Assembly: GCA_019745775.1 (NCBI GenBank)
Contig: JAIESR010000082.1
Location: 1 to 43,669, forward strand
DNA from: Xanthobacteraceae bacterium
GTDB taxonomy: Bacteria; Pseudomonadota; Alphaproteobacteria; Rhizobiales; Xanthobacteraceae
Length of the DNA: 43,669 nt
Reading direction: 5' to 3'
Shown: positions 8,930 through 18,623 of the stretch, piece after piece
Position numbering within the stretch: the first letter of the stretch is position 1
Layout: every line of letters begins with the position of its first letter
The notes under the pieces: generated by a model
Told to the model about the DNA's origin: nothing
The model's input: only the letters and a program-made list of their open reading frames with translations
Databases searched by the model: none
Position numbers and translations under genes: made by a program

Positions 8930-9948
8930 ATGACCAGGGTCGAACCGCGCGGGCGCGGCGCCTCGCTGTTGGCCGCGACGGTGGCGATGGCACTTTGTGC
9001 GCTCGCGTCCTCCACATCGGCGCAGCCGCCCGCGCAATCGGCCGCCCAATCATCAGCCTGGCCGCAGCGGCCGGTGCGCGTGATCCTGCCGTTCGGCGCG
9101 GGGACCGCGACCGACGTCGCCGCCCGGTTGATGGGCGAGAAATTGTCCGTGCGCTGGGGCAGGCCGATCGTGATCGAGAACCGGCCGGGCGCCGATGGGC
9201 TGCTTGCGATCAACGCCTTCATCGCCGCCAATGACGACCACGTGCTGCTCTATGCGTCGACCGCGTCGTTCATGGCGCATCCCTATACGCTCGACAAAAT
9301 GCCCTACAGCCTGGAGCGCGACCTCGCCCGATCGCGCGCGTCACCGACACCGTGCTCGGTGCCAGCGTGTCGTCGGCGGTCAAGGTCGATTCGCTCAAGG
9401 CGTTCGTCGCGCTCGCCCGCGCGCAGCCCGGCAAGCTCAACGCCGCCGGCGCCGCCGGCGTGCCCGACTTCACGCTCGGCTATTTCCTGCACGTCGAGAA
9501 GCTCGACGTGACGCGGGTGCCCTACAAGGACGTGGTGCAGGCGGCGACCGACCTTGCCGCCGGGCAGATCCAGTTCCTGCTGTCGTCCTATGCGATCCTG
9601 CGCGGCGGCCAGGAGTCGGGCCGCATCAAGGTGTTGGCGGTCGGCGGCCGGCAGCGGTTCCCGGCGGCGCCGGACATCCCGACCGTGCACGAGGCCGGCT
9701 TCCCGGCGCTCAACACGGAGACCACCGCCGGGTTCTACGGCCCGCGCAGCATGGCGCAGGACCTGCGCGAGCGCATCGGCAGGGACGTGGTCGCGGTGGT
9801 GGCGGAGGCGGAGATCACCAGGCGGCTCGTCGCCACCGGCCAGCTGGTGCGCACCGGCGGCCCGGCGGAGCTCGCGCAGACGCTCAAGGAGCAGGCCGCG
9901 CAGATGGCGACGGTCGCGAAGACGCTCGGGCTTAAGTCCGGCAAATGA
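8930..9948 (+). pseudogene. Bug/TctC-type substrate-binding receptor, frameshifted
   Basis: The first frame gives a signal peptide (cut near ASSTSAQ) and the family start: WPQRPVRVILPFGAGT, then VIENRPGADG. It runs to about residue 133 (SLERDLA) and goes out of frame. The second frame picks up with PIARVTDTVLGASV and continues through the family pattern to the stop at 9948. Adding one C to the CCC run at 9327-9329 joins them into about 339 residues, normal for the periplasmic receptors of tripartite tricarboxylate transporters. No TctA or TctB partner is nearby. As with the toxin gene, the lesion is one C missing from a short C run, so a read error is possible. Confidence 0.8.
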
Positions 9949-9987
9949 CCTTGGGCCTGTTCAAGCGTGATCCAGTTAGGTTGTCTG

Positions 9988-10122
9988 TGTCCCGGACGCG
10001 GTGCAGCGCGCAGCGGTGCACCGCAGAGCCGGGACCGTTCCAGACATGGTCTTGCGGTTCGGAGTGCGATACGGTCCCGGTTCTGCAGCGCATCACTTCG
10101 TGCTGCGCTGCGCCCGGGACAC
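9988..10122. repeat. 135-bp long inverted-repeat element
   Basis: The left arm (9988-10038, starting GTGTCCCGGACGCGG) and right arm (10071-10122, ending CGCCCGGGACAC) are imperfect reverse complements over about 51 bases, around a 32-base centre. It is the kind of mosaic palindrome scattered between genes in Bradyrhizobium-like genomes. It fills most of the 352-base gap between the broken receptor and the peptidase gene; the rest (10123-10300) shows nothing else I can name. Confidence 0.7.
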
Positions 10123-10300
10123 GGTTCAATTGTCAAAGCATCGGGCGCTACCTGTGGATCGCCGTGTGCACGGTTGCTCGGGTGCGGTGCCGACACGTTA
10201 TGGTGATGTCGCCCGCGCATGATTCATGGCCGCCCGGCCATGGCTTCGCCACAGCCGCGGGCTTCTGTACATCACCTTGTCCAAGCGATTGACCCCACCC

Positions 10301-12148
10301 ATGCCCGCACGATCGAACCGCGCCGTCGCCCGCAAAGCCAGCAAGCCCGCCGCCAAGGCCGCGGTGAAGGGGCTCGGCAAACTGCCGGAATGGGATCTGA
10401 CCGCGCTCTACGCCGGCCTCGACGATCCGGCGGTGAAGCGCGACCTCGATCGCGCCGACCGCTACAGCATCGCCTTCGAGGAGGATTTCAAGGGCAAGCT
10501 CGCCGCGCTGGCGGACGGTCCCGCGCCCGGCAAGCGGATCGCCGAAGCGGTCAAGCGCTACGAGCAGCTCGACGATCTGCTCGGGCGGCTCGCCTCCTAC
10601 GCCGGCCTCATCCACGCGCAGGACACGGTCGATCCGGTGCGCGCCAAATTCTACGGCGACGTGCAGGAGCGGCTGACCGGCGCCTCCACGCATCTTTTGT
10701 TTTTCGTGCTCGAGCTCAACCGGCTCGACGACACGGCGCTCGAAGCGGCGATGGCCGATCCCGAGCTCGGCCATTACCGGCCGTGGCTCGAAGACATCCG
10801 CAAGGACAAGCCCTACCAGCTCGAGGACCGCGTCGAGCAGCTCTTCCACGAGAAGTCGGTGACCGCCTATTCGGCCTGGAATCGGCTGTTCGACGAGACC
10901 ATCGCGCGGCTGCGCTTCAAGGTCGGCACCCAATCGCTGGCGATCGAGCCGACCTTGAAGCTGTTGCAGGACACGCGCGAGGACAAGCGCAAGGCGGCGG
11001 CGCAGGCGATGGCGGTGACGTTCAAGGAGAATATCCGCCAGTTCACCCACATCACCAACACCCTCGCCAAGGACAAGGAGATCTCCGACCGCTGGCGCGG
11101 CTTCGCCGACGTCGCCGACGCGCGGCATCTCTCGAACCGCGTCGAGCCCGAGGTGGTCGACGCGCTGGTGACGGCGGTGCGCGCCGCCTATCCGCGGCTG
11201 TCGCATCGCTACTACGCGCTCAAGGCGCACTGGTTCGGCCGGAAGAAGCTGCCGCATTGGGATCGCAACGCGCCGCTGCCGAAGGTCGCGACCCGCACCA
11301 TCACCTGGACCGAGGCGCAGGCCACGGTGCTCACCGCCTACGGCGCGTTCTCGACCGACATGGCGGAGATCGCGGAACGCTTCTTCAAGAACAACTGGAT
11401 CGACGCGCCGGTGCGGCCGGGCAAGGCGCCGGGCGCGTTCGCGCATCCGACCGTGCCGTCGGCGCATCCTTATGTGCTGCTCAACTACCAGGGCCGCCCG
11501 CGCGACGTGATGACGCTCGCGCACGAGCTCGGCCACGGCGTGCACCAGGTGCTGGCGGCGCCGAACGGCCCGCTGATGGCGCCGACGCCGCTGACGCTGG
11601 CCGAGACCGCGAGCGTGTTCGGCGAGATGCTCACCTTCCGCAAGCTCCTCGCCGGCATCACCGAGCGCAAGCAGCGCAAGGCGATGCTCGCCGCCAAGGT
11701 CGAGGACATGATCAACACCGTGGTGCGGCAGATCGCGTTCTACAGCTTCGAGCACAAGCTCCACACCGAGCGGCGCAAGGGCGAGCTCACCTCCGACCAG
11801 ATCAACGCGCTCTGGATGTCGGTGCAGCACGAGAGCCTCGGCCCCGCGATCGACCTCAGGCCGGGCTACGAGACGTTCTGGGCCTACATCCCGCACTTCA
11901 TCCATTCGCCGTTCTATGTCTACGCCTATGCGTTCGGCGATTGCCTGGTGAACTCGCTCTATTCGGTCTACGAACGCTCGAACCAGGGCTTTGCCGAGCG
12001 CTACATGAAAATGCTCGCGGCCGGCGGCACCAAGCACTATTCGGCGCTCTTGGCGCCGTTCGGGCTCGACGCCCGCGACCCTGCGTTCTGGCAGGGCGGG
12101 CTCGGCGTGATCGAGACGATGATCGAGGAGCTGGAACGGCTTGGGTAG
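10301..12148 (+). CDS. M3-family oligoendopeptidase (PepF-like)
   Basis: A 615-residue cytoplasmic zinc metallopeptidase that should cut short peptides. The catalytic motif HELGH is at residues 408-412 (His408, Glu409, His412), in LAHELGHGVHQVL. The third zinc ligand, a Glu, is expected in LAETASVFGEM about 25 residues on. The N-terminal ~35 residues are Lys/Ala-rich and probably not part of the fold. The ATG at 10301 is taken as start; an upstream start at 10226 would add 25 residues without family character. The gene ends one base before the convergent ABC permease gene. Confidence 0.88.
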   Translation: MPARSNRAVARKASKPAAKAAVKGLGKLPEWDLTALYAGLDDPAVKRDLDRADRYSIAFEEDFKGKLAALADGPAPGKRIAEAVKRYEQLDDLLGRLASYAGLIHAQDTVDPVRAKFYGDVQERLTGASTHLLFFVLELNRLDDTALEAAMADPELGHYRPWLEDIRKDKPYQLEDRVEQLFHEKSVTAYSAWNRLFDETIARLRFKVGTQSLAIEPTLKLLQDTREDKRKAAAQAMAVTFKENIRQFTHITNTLAKDKEISDRWRGFADVADARHLSNRVEPEVVDALVTAVRAAYPRLSHRYYALKAHWFGRKKLPHWDRNAPLPKVATRTITWTEAQATVLTAYGAFSTDMAEIAERFFKNNWIDAPVRPGKAPGAFAHPTVPSAHPYVLLNYQGRPRDVMTLAHELGHGVHQVLAAPNGPLMAPTPLTLAETASVFGEMLTFRKLLAGITERKQRKAMLAAKVEDMINTVVRQIAFYSFEHKLHTERRKGELTSDQINALWMSVQHESLGPAIDLRPGYETFWAYIPHFIHSPFYVYAYAFGDCLVNSLYSVYERSNQGFAERYMKMLAAGGTKHYSALLAPFGLDARDPAFWQGGLGVIETMIEELERLG

Positions 12149-12149
12149 G

Positions 12150-12821
12150 TCAGGCTGCGAGCTGTTCTTCGATCGCCTGCAGGATCGCCGCCACGACGAT
12201 GACCGGCACGAACACCAGCATGATGCCGGCCACGACGTCGGTCGTCTGGAATTGCGACCCCGCGTTCATGATGAAGGTGGCGGCGCCGAACCGCGCGGTC
12301 AGCATTTCGCAGATCACCAGCGCGGTGGCGCCGAGCACCACGCCCCAGCGCAGCCCGCGCAACGCCGCCAGCAGGACCGATCCCTGCCGCGACGCCAGCG
12401 ACAGCATCACGACGTTGGCGACCGGGAACAGCGTGACGAACCCGACCGCGATCAGGGTGAGGTTCGGACCGAGCCCGACCCACAGCAGCAGCATCGACAT
12501 CATCGCGATCAGCGGGGCGGTTCCCAGCGTGACGAACAGCGGCCCGAGCAGCCATCGGAGCACGCCCGAAATTCCGGCGAGCACGCCAAGCAAAATGCCG
12601 CCCGCGATCGCCGGCAGCAGGCCGCCCAGCAGGACGAGGGTCGTGGCGTCGAGGTGTGCGCGATAGTCGTCCGACGTCGCGAGTTGAATCGCCCGGTCGA
12701 ACACCGGCACCGGCGCGGGAAGCTTGCTTGGATCCTGCAAGAGAGCGGCGGCCGCCCACCATGCCAGAGCGATGATTGCGAACCCGACGATCGTTTGCAG
12801 GATGACGTTGAACGCGCGCAT
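12150..12821 (-). CDS. ABC transporter permease (NitT/TauT type) lacking the EAA loop
   Basis: A 223-residue membrane protein of the nitrate/taurine/riboflavin-precursor permease type, with about six membrane segments. The fold before the cytoplasmic coupling loop (…LGPNLTLIAVGFVTLFPV) and after it (GLRWGVVLGATALVICEM) is recognisable. Between these landmarks only about 17 residues remain where the family normally has about 44. The missing part is the EAA motif, which docks on the ATPase. The protein is shorter than the usual ~250 residues by the same amount, and the frame is kept, so this reads as an in-frame deletion. There is no ATPase or binding protein next to it. It may be a decayed orphan. 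Confidence 0.75.
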   Translation of the reverse strand: MRAFNVILQTIVGFAIIALAWWAAAALLQDPSKLPAPVPVFDRAIQLATSDDYRAHLDATTLVLLGGLLPAIAGGILLGVLAGISGVLRWLLGPLFVTLGTAPLIAMMSMLLLWVGLGPNLTLIAVGFVTLFPVANVVMLSLASRQGSVLLAALRGLRWGVVLGATALVICEMLTARFGAATFIMNAGSQFQTTDVVAGIMLVFVPVIVVAAILQAIEEQLAA

Positions 12822-12963
12822 CGCAAATCGCTCCCCCCGCAGAGATTGTTGTTTTGGACATCATGCCACGACGCGCGCCTTTCGCCACGTGTCATCATGT
12901 CGGGTGCATCGACGTTTCTTGAGCAAGCGGTACGCGGCTAAGGCTTGCGGCTAAGGCTTAAAG

Positions 12964-13662
12964 CTAAGGCTTGGCGACAATCCGCCACTTGATGTTGATG
13001 CCGGCGCGGAACGGGATGGTGGCGGGCGGCGACACCTGCACGTTCGGCGTGGCGGCGCGCAGCGCCGCCTCCGAGCCGAGGTTCTGCGCCACGCCATCGA
13101 AGATTTCGAGGATCTCGGCGAGCTTGACGCCGGCAGCGTCGGCGTAGACCTCGGCCTGGCGGCGGGCGTTCTTGACGGCCTCGCGCCGCGCGTCGTCGAT
13201 GGCGCGCTGCTCGTCGTTGATGCCGTAGCGGACCGTGCGCACCTCGAACACGCCGGCGCCGGCGATTGCGGAAATGACATCGTTGAGCGCGGAGAGCTGG
13301 TTGGCCTTCAACGCGAACGTCGTCGTTGCGCGATACTCGGGCGAGGCCTGCTTCTTTTCCGGAGGACGCGCCGCGCCGCGCACCTGCTCCAGGCGGAACG
13401 ACGAGCGCTCGACATTGACGTTGTATTTCGCGAGCGCGCGCAGCGCCGCAGTGGCTTTGGCAGCTCGGTCCGTGTGCAGCCGGGTGGCGGCTTCGAGGCT
13501 CTCGCCGCGCGTGACGACGTCGACGAAGAATTCGGCATAGTCCGGCGCCACGTTGACGTGGCCTTCGCCGGCGACGCTGATGAAGGACTCGCGTGCGGGC
13601 GTGGTCTGAGCATAAGCCGCGCCCACCAGCATCGTCGCGATCAAGGCAGCCGCGATCCGCAT
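12964..13662 (-). CDS. SIMPL-domain (DUF541) periplasmic protein
   Basis: A 232-residue protein with a signal peptide ending near AAYAQ, followed by a SIMPL/DUF541 domain over the rest. Family landmarks are ISVAGEGHVNVAPDYAEF near the start, the central Ala-rich helix, and a late RREAVKNARRQAEVYADAAGV segment. Members include BP26 of Brucella and E. coli YggE and form ring-like oligomers; their role is uncertain, with links to oxidative stress. Two in-frame ATGs are present; the second (13662) is preferred because GGAGG stands seven bases from it but only one base from the first. Confidence 0.85.
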   Translation of the reverse strand: MRIAAALIATMLVGAAYAQTTPARESFISVAGEGHVNVAPDYAEFFVDVVTRGESLEAATRLHTDRAAKATAALRALAKYNVNVERSSFRLEQVRGAARPPEKKQASPEYRATTTFALKANQLSALNDVISAIAGAGVFEVRTVRYGINDEQRAIDDARREAVKNARRQAEVYADAAGVKLAEILEIFDGVAQNLGSEAALRAATPNVQVSPPATIPFRAGINIKWRIVAKP

Positions 13663-13768
13663 CGTCATGCCTCCTGCCGGTCCATCCCGGTACGCCGCGG
13701 CGGTTCCAGGGCGGCACGCCGCCGCATCAGGCCTCGCTTTGGCCGCGCCGCCGCACTATCTCTGACGC

Positions 13769-15136
13769 ATGACCGATACCGAACGCAACCGTCTCTCGGC
13801 CCGCGCCGCCCGCTATGCGCGGGTCGGCGCCAATGTGGGCGGCGTGGCGGCGCGCATTGCCGGGGCGCGGTTCTTCGGCCTCACCCTCGACCGCGGCCGC
13901 AACGCGATGGAGCTGGCGGCGGCGCTCGGCGGCCTCAAAGGGCCGATCATGAAGGTGGCGCAGCTCATGGCCACCGTTCCCGATGCGCTGCCGCCGGAAT
14001 ATGTCGAGGAGCTGAGCAAGCTCCAGAGCCAGGCGCCGCCGATGGGCTGGGCGTTCGTGAAGCGGCGGATGATGGCCGAGCTTGGCGCTGATTGGCAGCA
14101 GAAATTCGCCGACTTCGAGCACCAGCCGGCGGCGGCGGCGTCGCTCGGGCAGGTGCATCGCGCGCGGGCGCATGACGGCGCTGTGCTGGCCTGCAAGCTG
14201 CAATACCCGGACATGCAGTCGGCGGTCGAAGCCGACCTCCGGCAACTCGGCCTGATCTTTGCCATCCATCGGCGCATGGACCCGGCGATCGACACCACCG
14301 AGATCGCCAAGGAGATCAGCGCGCGCATTCGCGAGGAGCTCGATTATCGGCGCGAGGCCAAGCATGTCGCGCTCTACCGCGCGATGCTCGAGGACATCGA
14401 CCTCATCCGCGTGCCGAAGCCGTGGCCGGAGCTCTCGACCGGGCGGTTGCTCACGCTCGACTGGCTCGACGGCGACCCTATGCTCGCGCACAAGGACGAC
14501 GCGCTCGAGATCCGCAACCGCCTGGCGCAGGCGATGTTCACCGCGTGGTGGTTCCCGTTCAGCCGCGTCGGCGTGATCCATGGCGACCCGCATCTCGGCA
14601 ACTATTCGGTGTTCGCGCGCGACGGCGAGGGCGGCGGCATCAACCTGCTCGATTACGGCTGTATCCGCGTCTTCCCGCCGTCCTTCGTCGGTGCGGTGGT
14701 CGACCTCTATCACGGCCTGATGACAAACGACGATGCGCGCGTCGTCCACGCCTACGAGACCTGGGGCTTCAAGCGGCTCAGCCGCGACCTGATCGAGACC
14801 CTCAATATCTGGGCGCGCTTCATCTATGGGCCGCTGATGGACGACCGGGTGCGCAGCATCGCGGACGGCGTCAAACCCTCCGAATACGGCCGCCGTCAGG
14901 CCTATCAGGTGCACACCGCGCTGCGCGAAAAGGGACCGGTGACGGTGCCGCGCGAGTTCGTGCTGATGGACCGCGCCGCGATCGGGCTCGGCGCCGTGTT
15001 CCTGCATCTGCGCGCAGAACTCAACTTCTACCGGCTGTTCAACGAGGCGATCGAGGACTTTTCGGTCGAACGGGTGGCCGCTGAGCAGGCGAAGGCGCTG
15101 GCGGCCGCAGGGCTCGATCCGGCCCCTGCACCATAG
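13769..15136 (+). CDS. ABC1/UbiB-family atypical kinase
   Basis: A 455-residue protein of the UbiB/ADCK (AarF) family, linked in other organisms to ubiquinone and lipid homeostasis. Visible hallmarks are the KxxQ signature in GPIMKVAQLMAT, the Ala-rich nucleotide loop AAAASLGQVHRA in place of a Gly-rich loop, the lysine in LACKLQYP, the catalytic-loop equivalent GVIHGDPHLGNY and the metal-binding LLDYG. It lacks the C-terminal membrane helices of E. coli UbiB, as do ADCK1/COQ8-like members. It starts about 100 bases from the divergent SIMPL gene. No ubiquinone genes are adjacent. Confidence 0.88.
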   Translation: MTDTERNRLSARAARYARVGANVGGVAARIAGARFFGLTLDRGRNAMELAAALGGLKGPIMKVAQLMATVPDALPPEYVEELSKLQSQAPPMGWAFVKRRMMAELGADWQQKFADFEHQPAAAASLGQVHRARAHDGAVLACKLQYPDMQSAVEADLRQLGLIFAIHRRMDPAIDTTEIAKEISARIREELDYRREAKHVALYRAMLEDIDLIRVPKPWPELSTGRLLTLDWLDGDPMLAHKDDALEIRNRLAQAMFTAWWFPFSRVGVIHGDPHLGNYSVFARDGEGGGINLLDYGCIRVFPPSFVGAVVDLYHGLMTNDDARVVHAYETWGFKRLSRDLIETLNIWARFIYGPLMDDRVRSIADGVKPSEYGRRQAYQVHTALREKGPVTVPREFVLMDRAAIGLGAVFLHLRAELNFYRLFNEAIEDFSVERVAAEQAKALAAAGLDPAPAP

Positions 15137-15233
15137 GACGCCAATTGCCCCCAATCCCGGGCGCGGCGGACGTTGCCCTTCCCCCCTATTTGCGCTAATT
15201 CCCGCGCGCTGGGTTTGATGATCGGAGGACGTG

Positions 15234-15527
15234 ATGGCTGACCACGGCCAGGTCGAATACGCGACGGCGACGGGCAACGACCTGCCGGCGCACGAGTCGA
15301 CCTACAAGAACTTCATACTGCTGGCCTATGTCGGCTCCTGCCATGTCGCGAGCATCGTCATTGCGCTTGTGATCGCGCTTACCACGCCCCATTGGCTGGT
15401 CACGGCAAGCCTCATACTCGTCGCGAGCTTTGTGGCCATCCACGGCCTCGCGACCGGCGCCCGGGCCCCGAGCGCCGTCATGGTCGGAATTTCGCTGCTC
15501 AGCCTCGCACTCGCCGCCGCGGGCTGA
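15234..15527 (+). CDS. aa3-type cytochrome c oxidase subunit IV
   Basis: A 97-residue membrane protein. The N-terminus carries the family phrase EYATATGNDLPAHESTYKNF, typical of the alphaproteobacterial small subunit IV of aa3 oxidase. Two to three hydrophobic segments follow, more than the single helix of the shortest members. GGAGG at 15224-15228 fits the ATG at 15234; the GTG at 15231 is too close. It directly precedes the transhydrogenase genes, an order common in Hyphomicrobiales, and may be co-transcribed with them. The other oxidase subunits are not in the window. Confidence 0.85.
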   Translation: MADHGQVEYATATGNDLPAHESTYKNFILLAYVGSCHVASIVIALVIALTTPHWLVTASLILVASFVAIHGLATGARAPSAVMVGISLLSLALAAAG

Positions 15528-15583
15528 GCGAACCCTCCGGTCTGTGGTTGCGTTCGCCGTCAAACCAAAAGGAGGCGGGCACT

Positions 15584-16717
15584 ATGCGCATCGCCGTCGC
15601 GCGCGAATCCGATCCGGCCGAGGATCGAGTCGCCGCCACACCTGACACTGTCAAGAAACTGAAGAGCCTCGGCGCCGAGCTCGTGATCGAGCCGGGCGCA
15701 GGTGTCAAATCCGGCATCCCGGACGCCGAGTTCACCGCCGCCGGCGCGAGCATCGCCGGCGATGCCGTGAACAATGCCGACGTTGTGCTGAAGGTGCGCC
15801 GCCCGAACGCGATCGAGCTCGCCAGCTACAAGAAGGGCGCGATCGTCATCGCCATCATGGATCCCTACGGCAACGACACGGCGCTGAAGGCGATGGCCGA
15901 TGCCGGCGTCACGGCGTTCGCGATGGAGCTGATGCCGCGCATCACGCGGGCGCAGTCGATGGACGTGCTGTCGAGCCAGGCGAACCTCGCCGGTTATCGC
16001 GCGGTCATCGACGCCTCCTCCGAATACGGCCGCGCGCTGCCGATGATGATGACCGCCGCCGGCACCGTGCCCGCCGCCAAGGTGTTCGTGATGGGCGTCG
16101 GCGTCGCCGGCTTGCAGGCAATCGCCACCGCGCGCCGGCTCGGCGCCGTGGTCACCGCGACCGACGTGCGGCCGGCGGTGAAGGAGCAGGTGCAGAGCCT
16201 CGGCGCGAAGTTCATCGCGGTCGAGGACGAGGAGTTCAAGCAGGCGGAGACGGCCGGCGGCTACGCCAAGGAAATGTCGAAGGAGTACCAGGCCAAGCAG
16301 GCCGCGCTGGTCGCCGACCACATCAAGAAGCAGGACATCGTCATCACCACCGCACTGATCCCGGGTCGTCCGGCGCCGCGGCTGGTGAGCCGGGACATGG
16401 TCGCCTCGATGCGGCCGGGCTCGGTGATCGTCGATCTCGCGGTCGAGCGCGGCGGCAATGTCGAAGGCGCCAGGCCGGGCGAAGTCGCCGCCGTCGACGG
16501 CGTCAAGATCGTCGGGCACCTCAACGTGGCGGGCCGGCTCGCCGCCACCGCGTCTGCGCTCTATGCAAAGAACTTGCTGACGTTCCTCGACCTGATGATC
16601 GACAAGTCGGCGAAGTCGCTGGCGGTGCCGTGGGACGACGAGATCGTCAAGGCGACCGTGCTCACGCGCGACGGCGCCGTCGTCCATCCGAATTTTGCGC
16701 CCAAAAGCGCCGCCTGA
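15584..16717 (+). CDS. pntA: NAD(P) transhydrogenase subunit alpha part 1 (NAD-binding domain)
   Basis: A 377-residue protein corresponding to domain I of proton-translocating transhydrogenase, which passes hydride from NADH to NADP+. It begins [20 protein letters not shown], as in the alanine dehydrogenase/PntA family, and has the dinucleotide-binding GVGVAG loop in [20 protein letters not shown]. As in Rhodospirillum and relatives, the alpha subunit is split, with the membrane part encoded next. GGAGG stands eight bases before the ATG at 15584. The following gene starts 11 bases after the stop, so the three pnt genes form an operon. Confidence 0.95.
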   Translation: MRIAVARESDPAEDRVAATPDTVKKLKSLGAELVIEPGAGVKSGIPDAEFTAAGASIAGDAVNNADVVLKVRRPNAIELASYKKGAIVIAIMDPYGNDTALKAMADAGVTAFAMELMPRITRAQSMDVLSSQANLAGYRAVIDASSEYGRALPMMMTAAGTVPAAKVFVMGVGVAGLQAIATARRLGAVVTATDVRPAVKEQVQSLGAKFIAVEDEEFKQAETAGGYAKEMSKEYQAKQAALVADHIKKQDIVITTALIPGRPAPRLVSRDMVASMRPGSVIVDLAVERGGNVEGARPGEVAAVDGVKIVGHLNVAGRLAATASALYAKNLLTFLDLMIDKSAKSLAVPWDDEIVKATVLTRDGAVVHPNFAPKSAA

Positions 16718-16728
16718 GGAGTTTCACC

Positions 16729-17151
16729 ATGCCTGTGATCGGACCCGCCGGCCTCGCAAAAGCGGCAGCCGGCGACGCCGTGCTTGCGCAGCTCGACATC
16801 ATCAAGGTCGCGACCGGCGGCGCCATGCAGGCGGTGCCGGACGCCGCGGCGATCGATCCGTTCGTGTTCCAGTTCTCGATCTTCGTGATGGCGGTGTTCG
16901 TCGGCTACTACGTGGTGTGGTCGGTGACGCCGGCGCTGCACACGCCGCTGATGTCGGTCACCAACGCGATCTCGTCGGTCATCGTGGTCGGCGCGCTGCT
17001 CGCGGTCGGCGTGACGCTGACGGCCGGCGAAGGTTATCCGATCTTCGCGCGCATCCTCGGCTTCCTGGCGCTGATCATGGCGTCGGTGAACATCTTCGGC
17101 GGCTTCCTGGTCACTCAGCGAATGCTGTCGATGTACAAGAAGAAGAACTAG
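16729..17151 (+). CDS. pntA2: NAD(P) transhydrogenase subunit alpha part 2 (membrane domain)
   Basis: A 140-residue protein with three to four membrane helices, corresponding to the membrane portion of the alpha subunit (domain II) in split transhydrogenases. Phrases such as [22 protein letters not shown] and a helix-breaking [15 protein letters not shown] end are typical. The ATG at 16729 has GAGGAG upstream. Together with PntB it builds the proton channel that couples hydride transfer to the membrane potential. It lies between pntA and pntB with gaps of about 10 bases on each side. Confidence 0.92.
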   Translation: MPVIGPAGLAKAAAGDAVLAQLDIIKVATGGAMQAVPDAAAIDPFVFQFSIFVMAVFVGYYVVWSVTPALHTPLMSVTNAISSVIVVGALLAVGVTLTAGEGYPIFARILGFLALIMASVNIFGGFLVTQRMLSMYKKKN

Positions 17152-17161
17152 GGGTGCGCCG

Positions 17162-18556
17162 ATGACCGCCAATATCTCTGCGCTGCTCTATCTCATCGCC
17201 GGCGTCCTGTTCATCCTGGCGCTGCGCGGGCTGTCGAGCCCGGCGACCAGCCGCCAGGGCAACCTGTTCGGCATGATCGGCATGGCGATCGCGATCGGCA
17301 CCACGCTCGCGGCGCATCCGCCAGCCGGCGTCGGCGCCTGGATACTGGTGGCGCTCGGCGTCGGCATCGGCGGCGGCATCGGCGCGGTGACCGCGCGGCG
17401 CGTGCCGATGACGGCGATGCCTGAGCTCGTCGCCGCGTTCCACTCGCTCGTCGGCATGGCCGCGGTGCTGGTCGCGGCCGGCGCGCTCTATGCGCCCGCC
17501 GCTTTCGGCATCGGCAGCGTCGGCCGCATCCACACCGGCAGCCTGGTCGAGATGGCGCTCGGCACCGCGATCGGCGCCATCACCTTCACCGGCTCGGTGA
17601 TCGCGTTCCTGAAGCTGTCCGGCCGCATGAGCGGCGCGCCGATCATCCTGCCGTTCCGGCATCTCATCAATATCGGCCTCGCGGTCGCGATCGTGCTGTT
17701 GATCTGGTGGTTCGCGCGCACCGAGAGCTACTTCGCATTCTGGCTGCTCGCGCTCGCCTCGTTCGCGTTCGGCGTCCTCATCATCATCCCGATCGGCGGC
17801 GCCGACATGCCGGTGGTGATCTCGATGCTGAACTCGTATTCGGGCTGGGCGGCGGCCGGCATCGGCTTCACGCTCGGCAACTCGGCGCTGATCATCACCG
17901 GCGCGCTGGTCGGCTCCTCGGGCGCGATCCTGAGCTACATCATGTGCAAGGGCATGAACCGGAGCTTCATCTCTGTCATCCTCGGCGGCTTCGGCGGCGA
18001 GGTGGCGGCGGCCGCCGGCGCGGCCGAGCAGCGGCCGGTGAAGATCGGCTCGGCGGAAGACGCCGCCTACATCATGAAGAACGCCTCGAAGGTGATCGTC
18101 GTGCCCGGCTACGGCATGGCGGTGGCGCAGGCGCAGCACGCGCTGCGGGAGATGGCCGACCACCTCAAGAAGGAGGGTGTCGAGGTCAAATACGCCATCC
18201 ATCCGGTGGCGGGCCGCATGCCCGGCCACATGAACGTGCTGCTGGCGGAAGCGAACGTCCCCTACGACGAGGTGTTCGAGCTCGAGGACATCAATTCCGA
18301 GTTCGCGCAGGCCGACATCGCCTTCGTGATCGGCGCCAACGACGTCACCAACCCGGCCGCCGAGGAGGACAAGACCTCGCCGATCTACGGCATGCCGGTG
18401 CTCCAGGTGTGGAAGGCGGGCACGGTGATGTTCATCAAGCGCTCGCTCGCGTCCGGCTATGCCGGCATCGACAATCCGCTGTTCTACCGCGACAACACCA
18501 TGATGCTGCTCGGCGACGCCAAGAAGATGTCGGAGAGCATCGTCAAGGCGATGTAG
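17162..18556 (+). CDS. pntB: NAD(P) transhydrogenase subunit beta
   Basis: A 464-residue protein. About nine membrane helices fill residues 1-260, followed by the NADP(H)-binding domain III. That domain shows the nucleotide loop GYGMAVAQAQH, the conserved RMPGHMNVLLAEANVPYDEV stretch, and GANDVTNPAAEEDK. All are hallmarks of PntB. It is the last gene of the pnt operon. The next gene, a Bug receptor, starts 67 bases later and is probably unrelated in function. Confidence 0.96.
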   Translation: MTANISALLYLIAGVLFILALRGLSSPATSRQGNLFGMIGMAIAIGTTLAAHPPAGVGAWILVALGVGIGGGIGAVTARRVPMTAMPELVAAFHSLVGMAAVLVAAGALYAPAAFGIGSVGRIHTGSLVEMALGTAIGAITFTGSVIAFLKLSGRMSGAPIILPFRHLINIGLAVAIVLLIWWFARTESYFAFWLLALASFAFGVLIIIPIGGADMPVVISMLNSYSGWAAAGIGFTLGNSALIITGALVGSSGAILSYIMCKGMNRSFISVILGGFGGEVAAAAGAAEQRPVKIGSAEDAAYIMKNASKVIVVPGYGMAVAQAQHALREMADHLKKEGVEVKYAIHPVAGRMPGHMNVLLAEANVPYDEVFELEDINSEFAQADIAFVIGANDVTNPAAEEDKTSPIYGMPVLQVWKAGTVMFIKRSLASGYAGIDNPLFYRDNTMMLLGDAKKMSESIVKAM

Positions 18557-18623
18557 ACCGCACCGCGGCTTGTACTCGTTACGCCTGTGCGTCAACGCGG
18601 GCGAACGTCAGGGAGTGCGCCCA

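Noticed and set aside
10148-15277. Long minus-strand frames at 10148-12037 and 13727-15277
   Set aside because: They lie opposite the M3 peptidase and UbiB genes, which have intact catalytic motifs; the antisense products are low-complexity and unlike any family.
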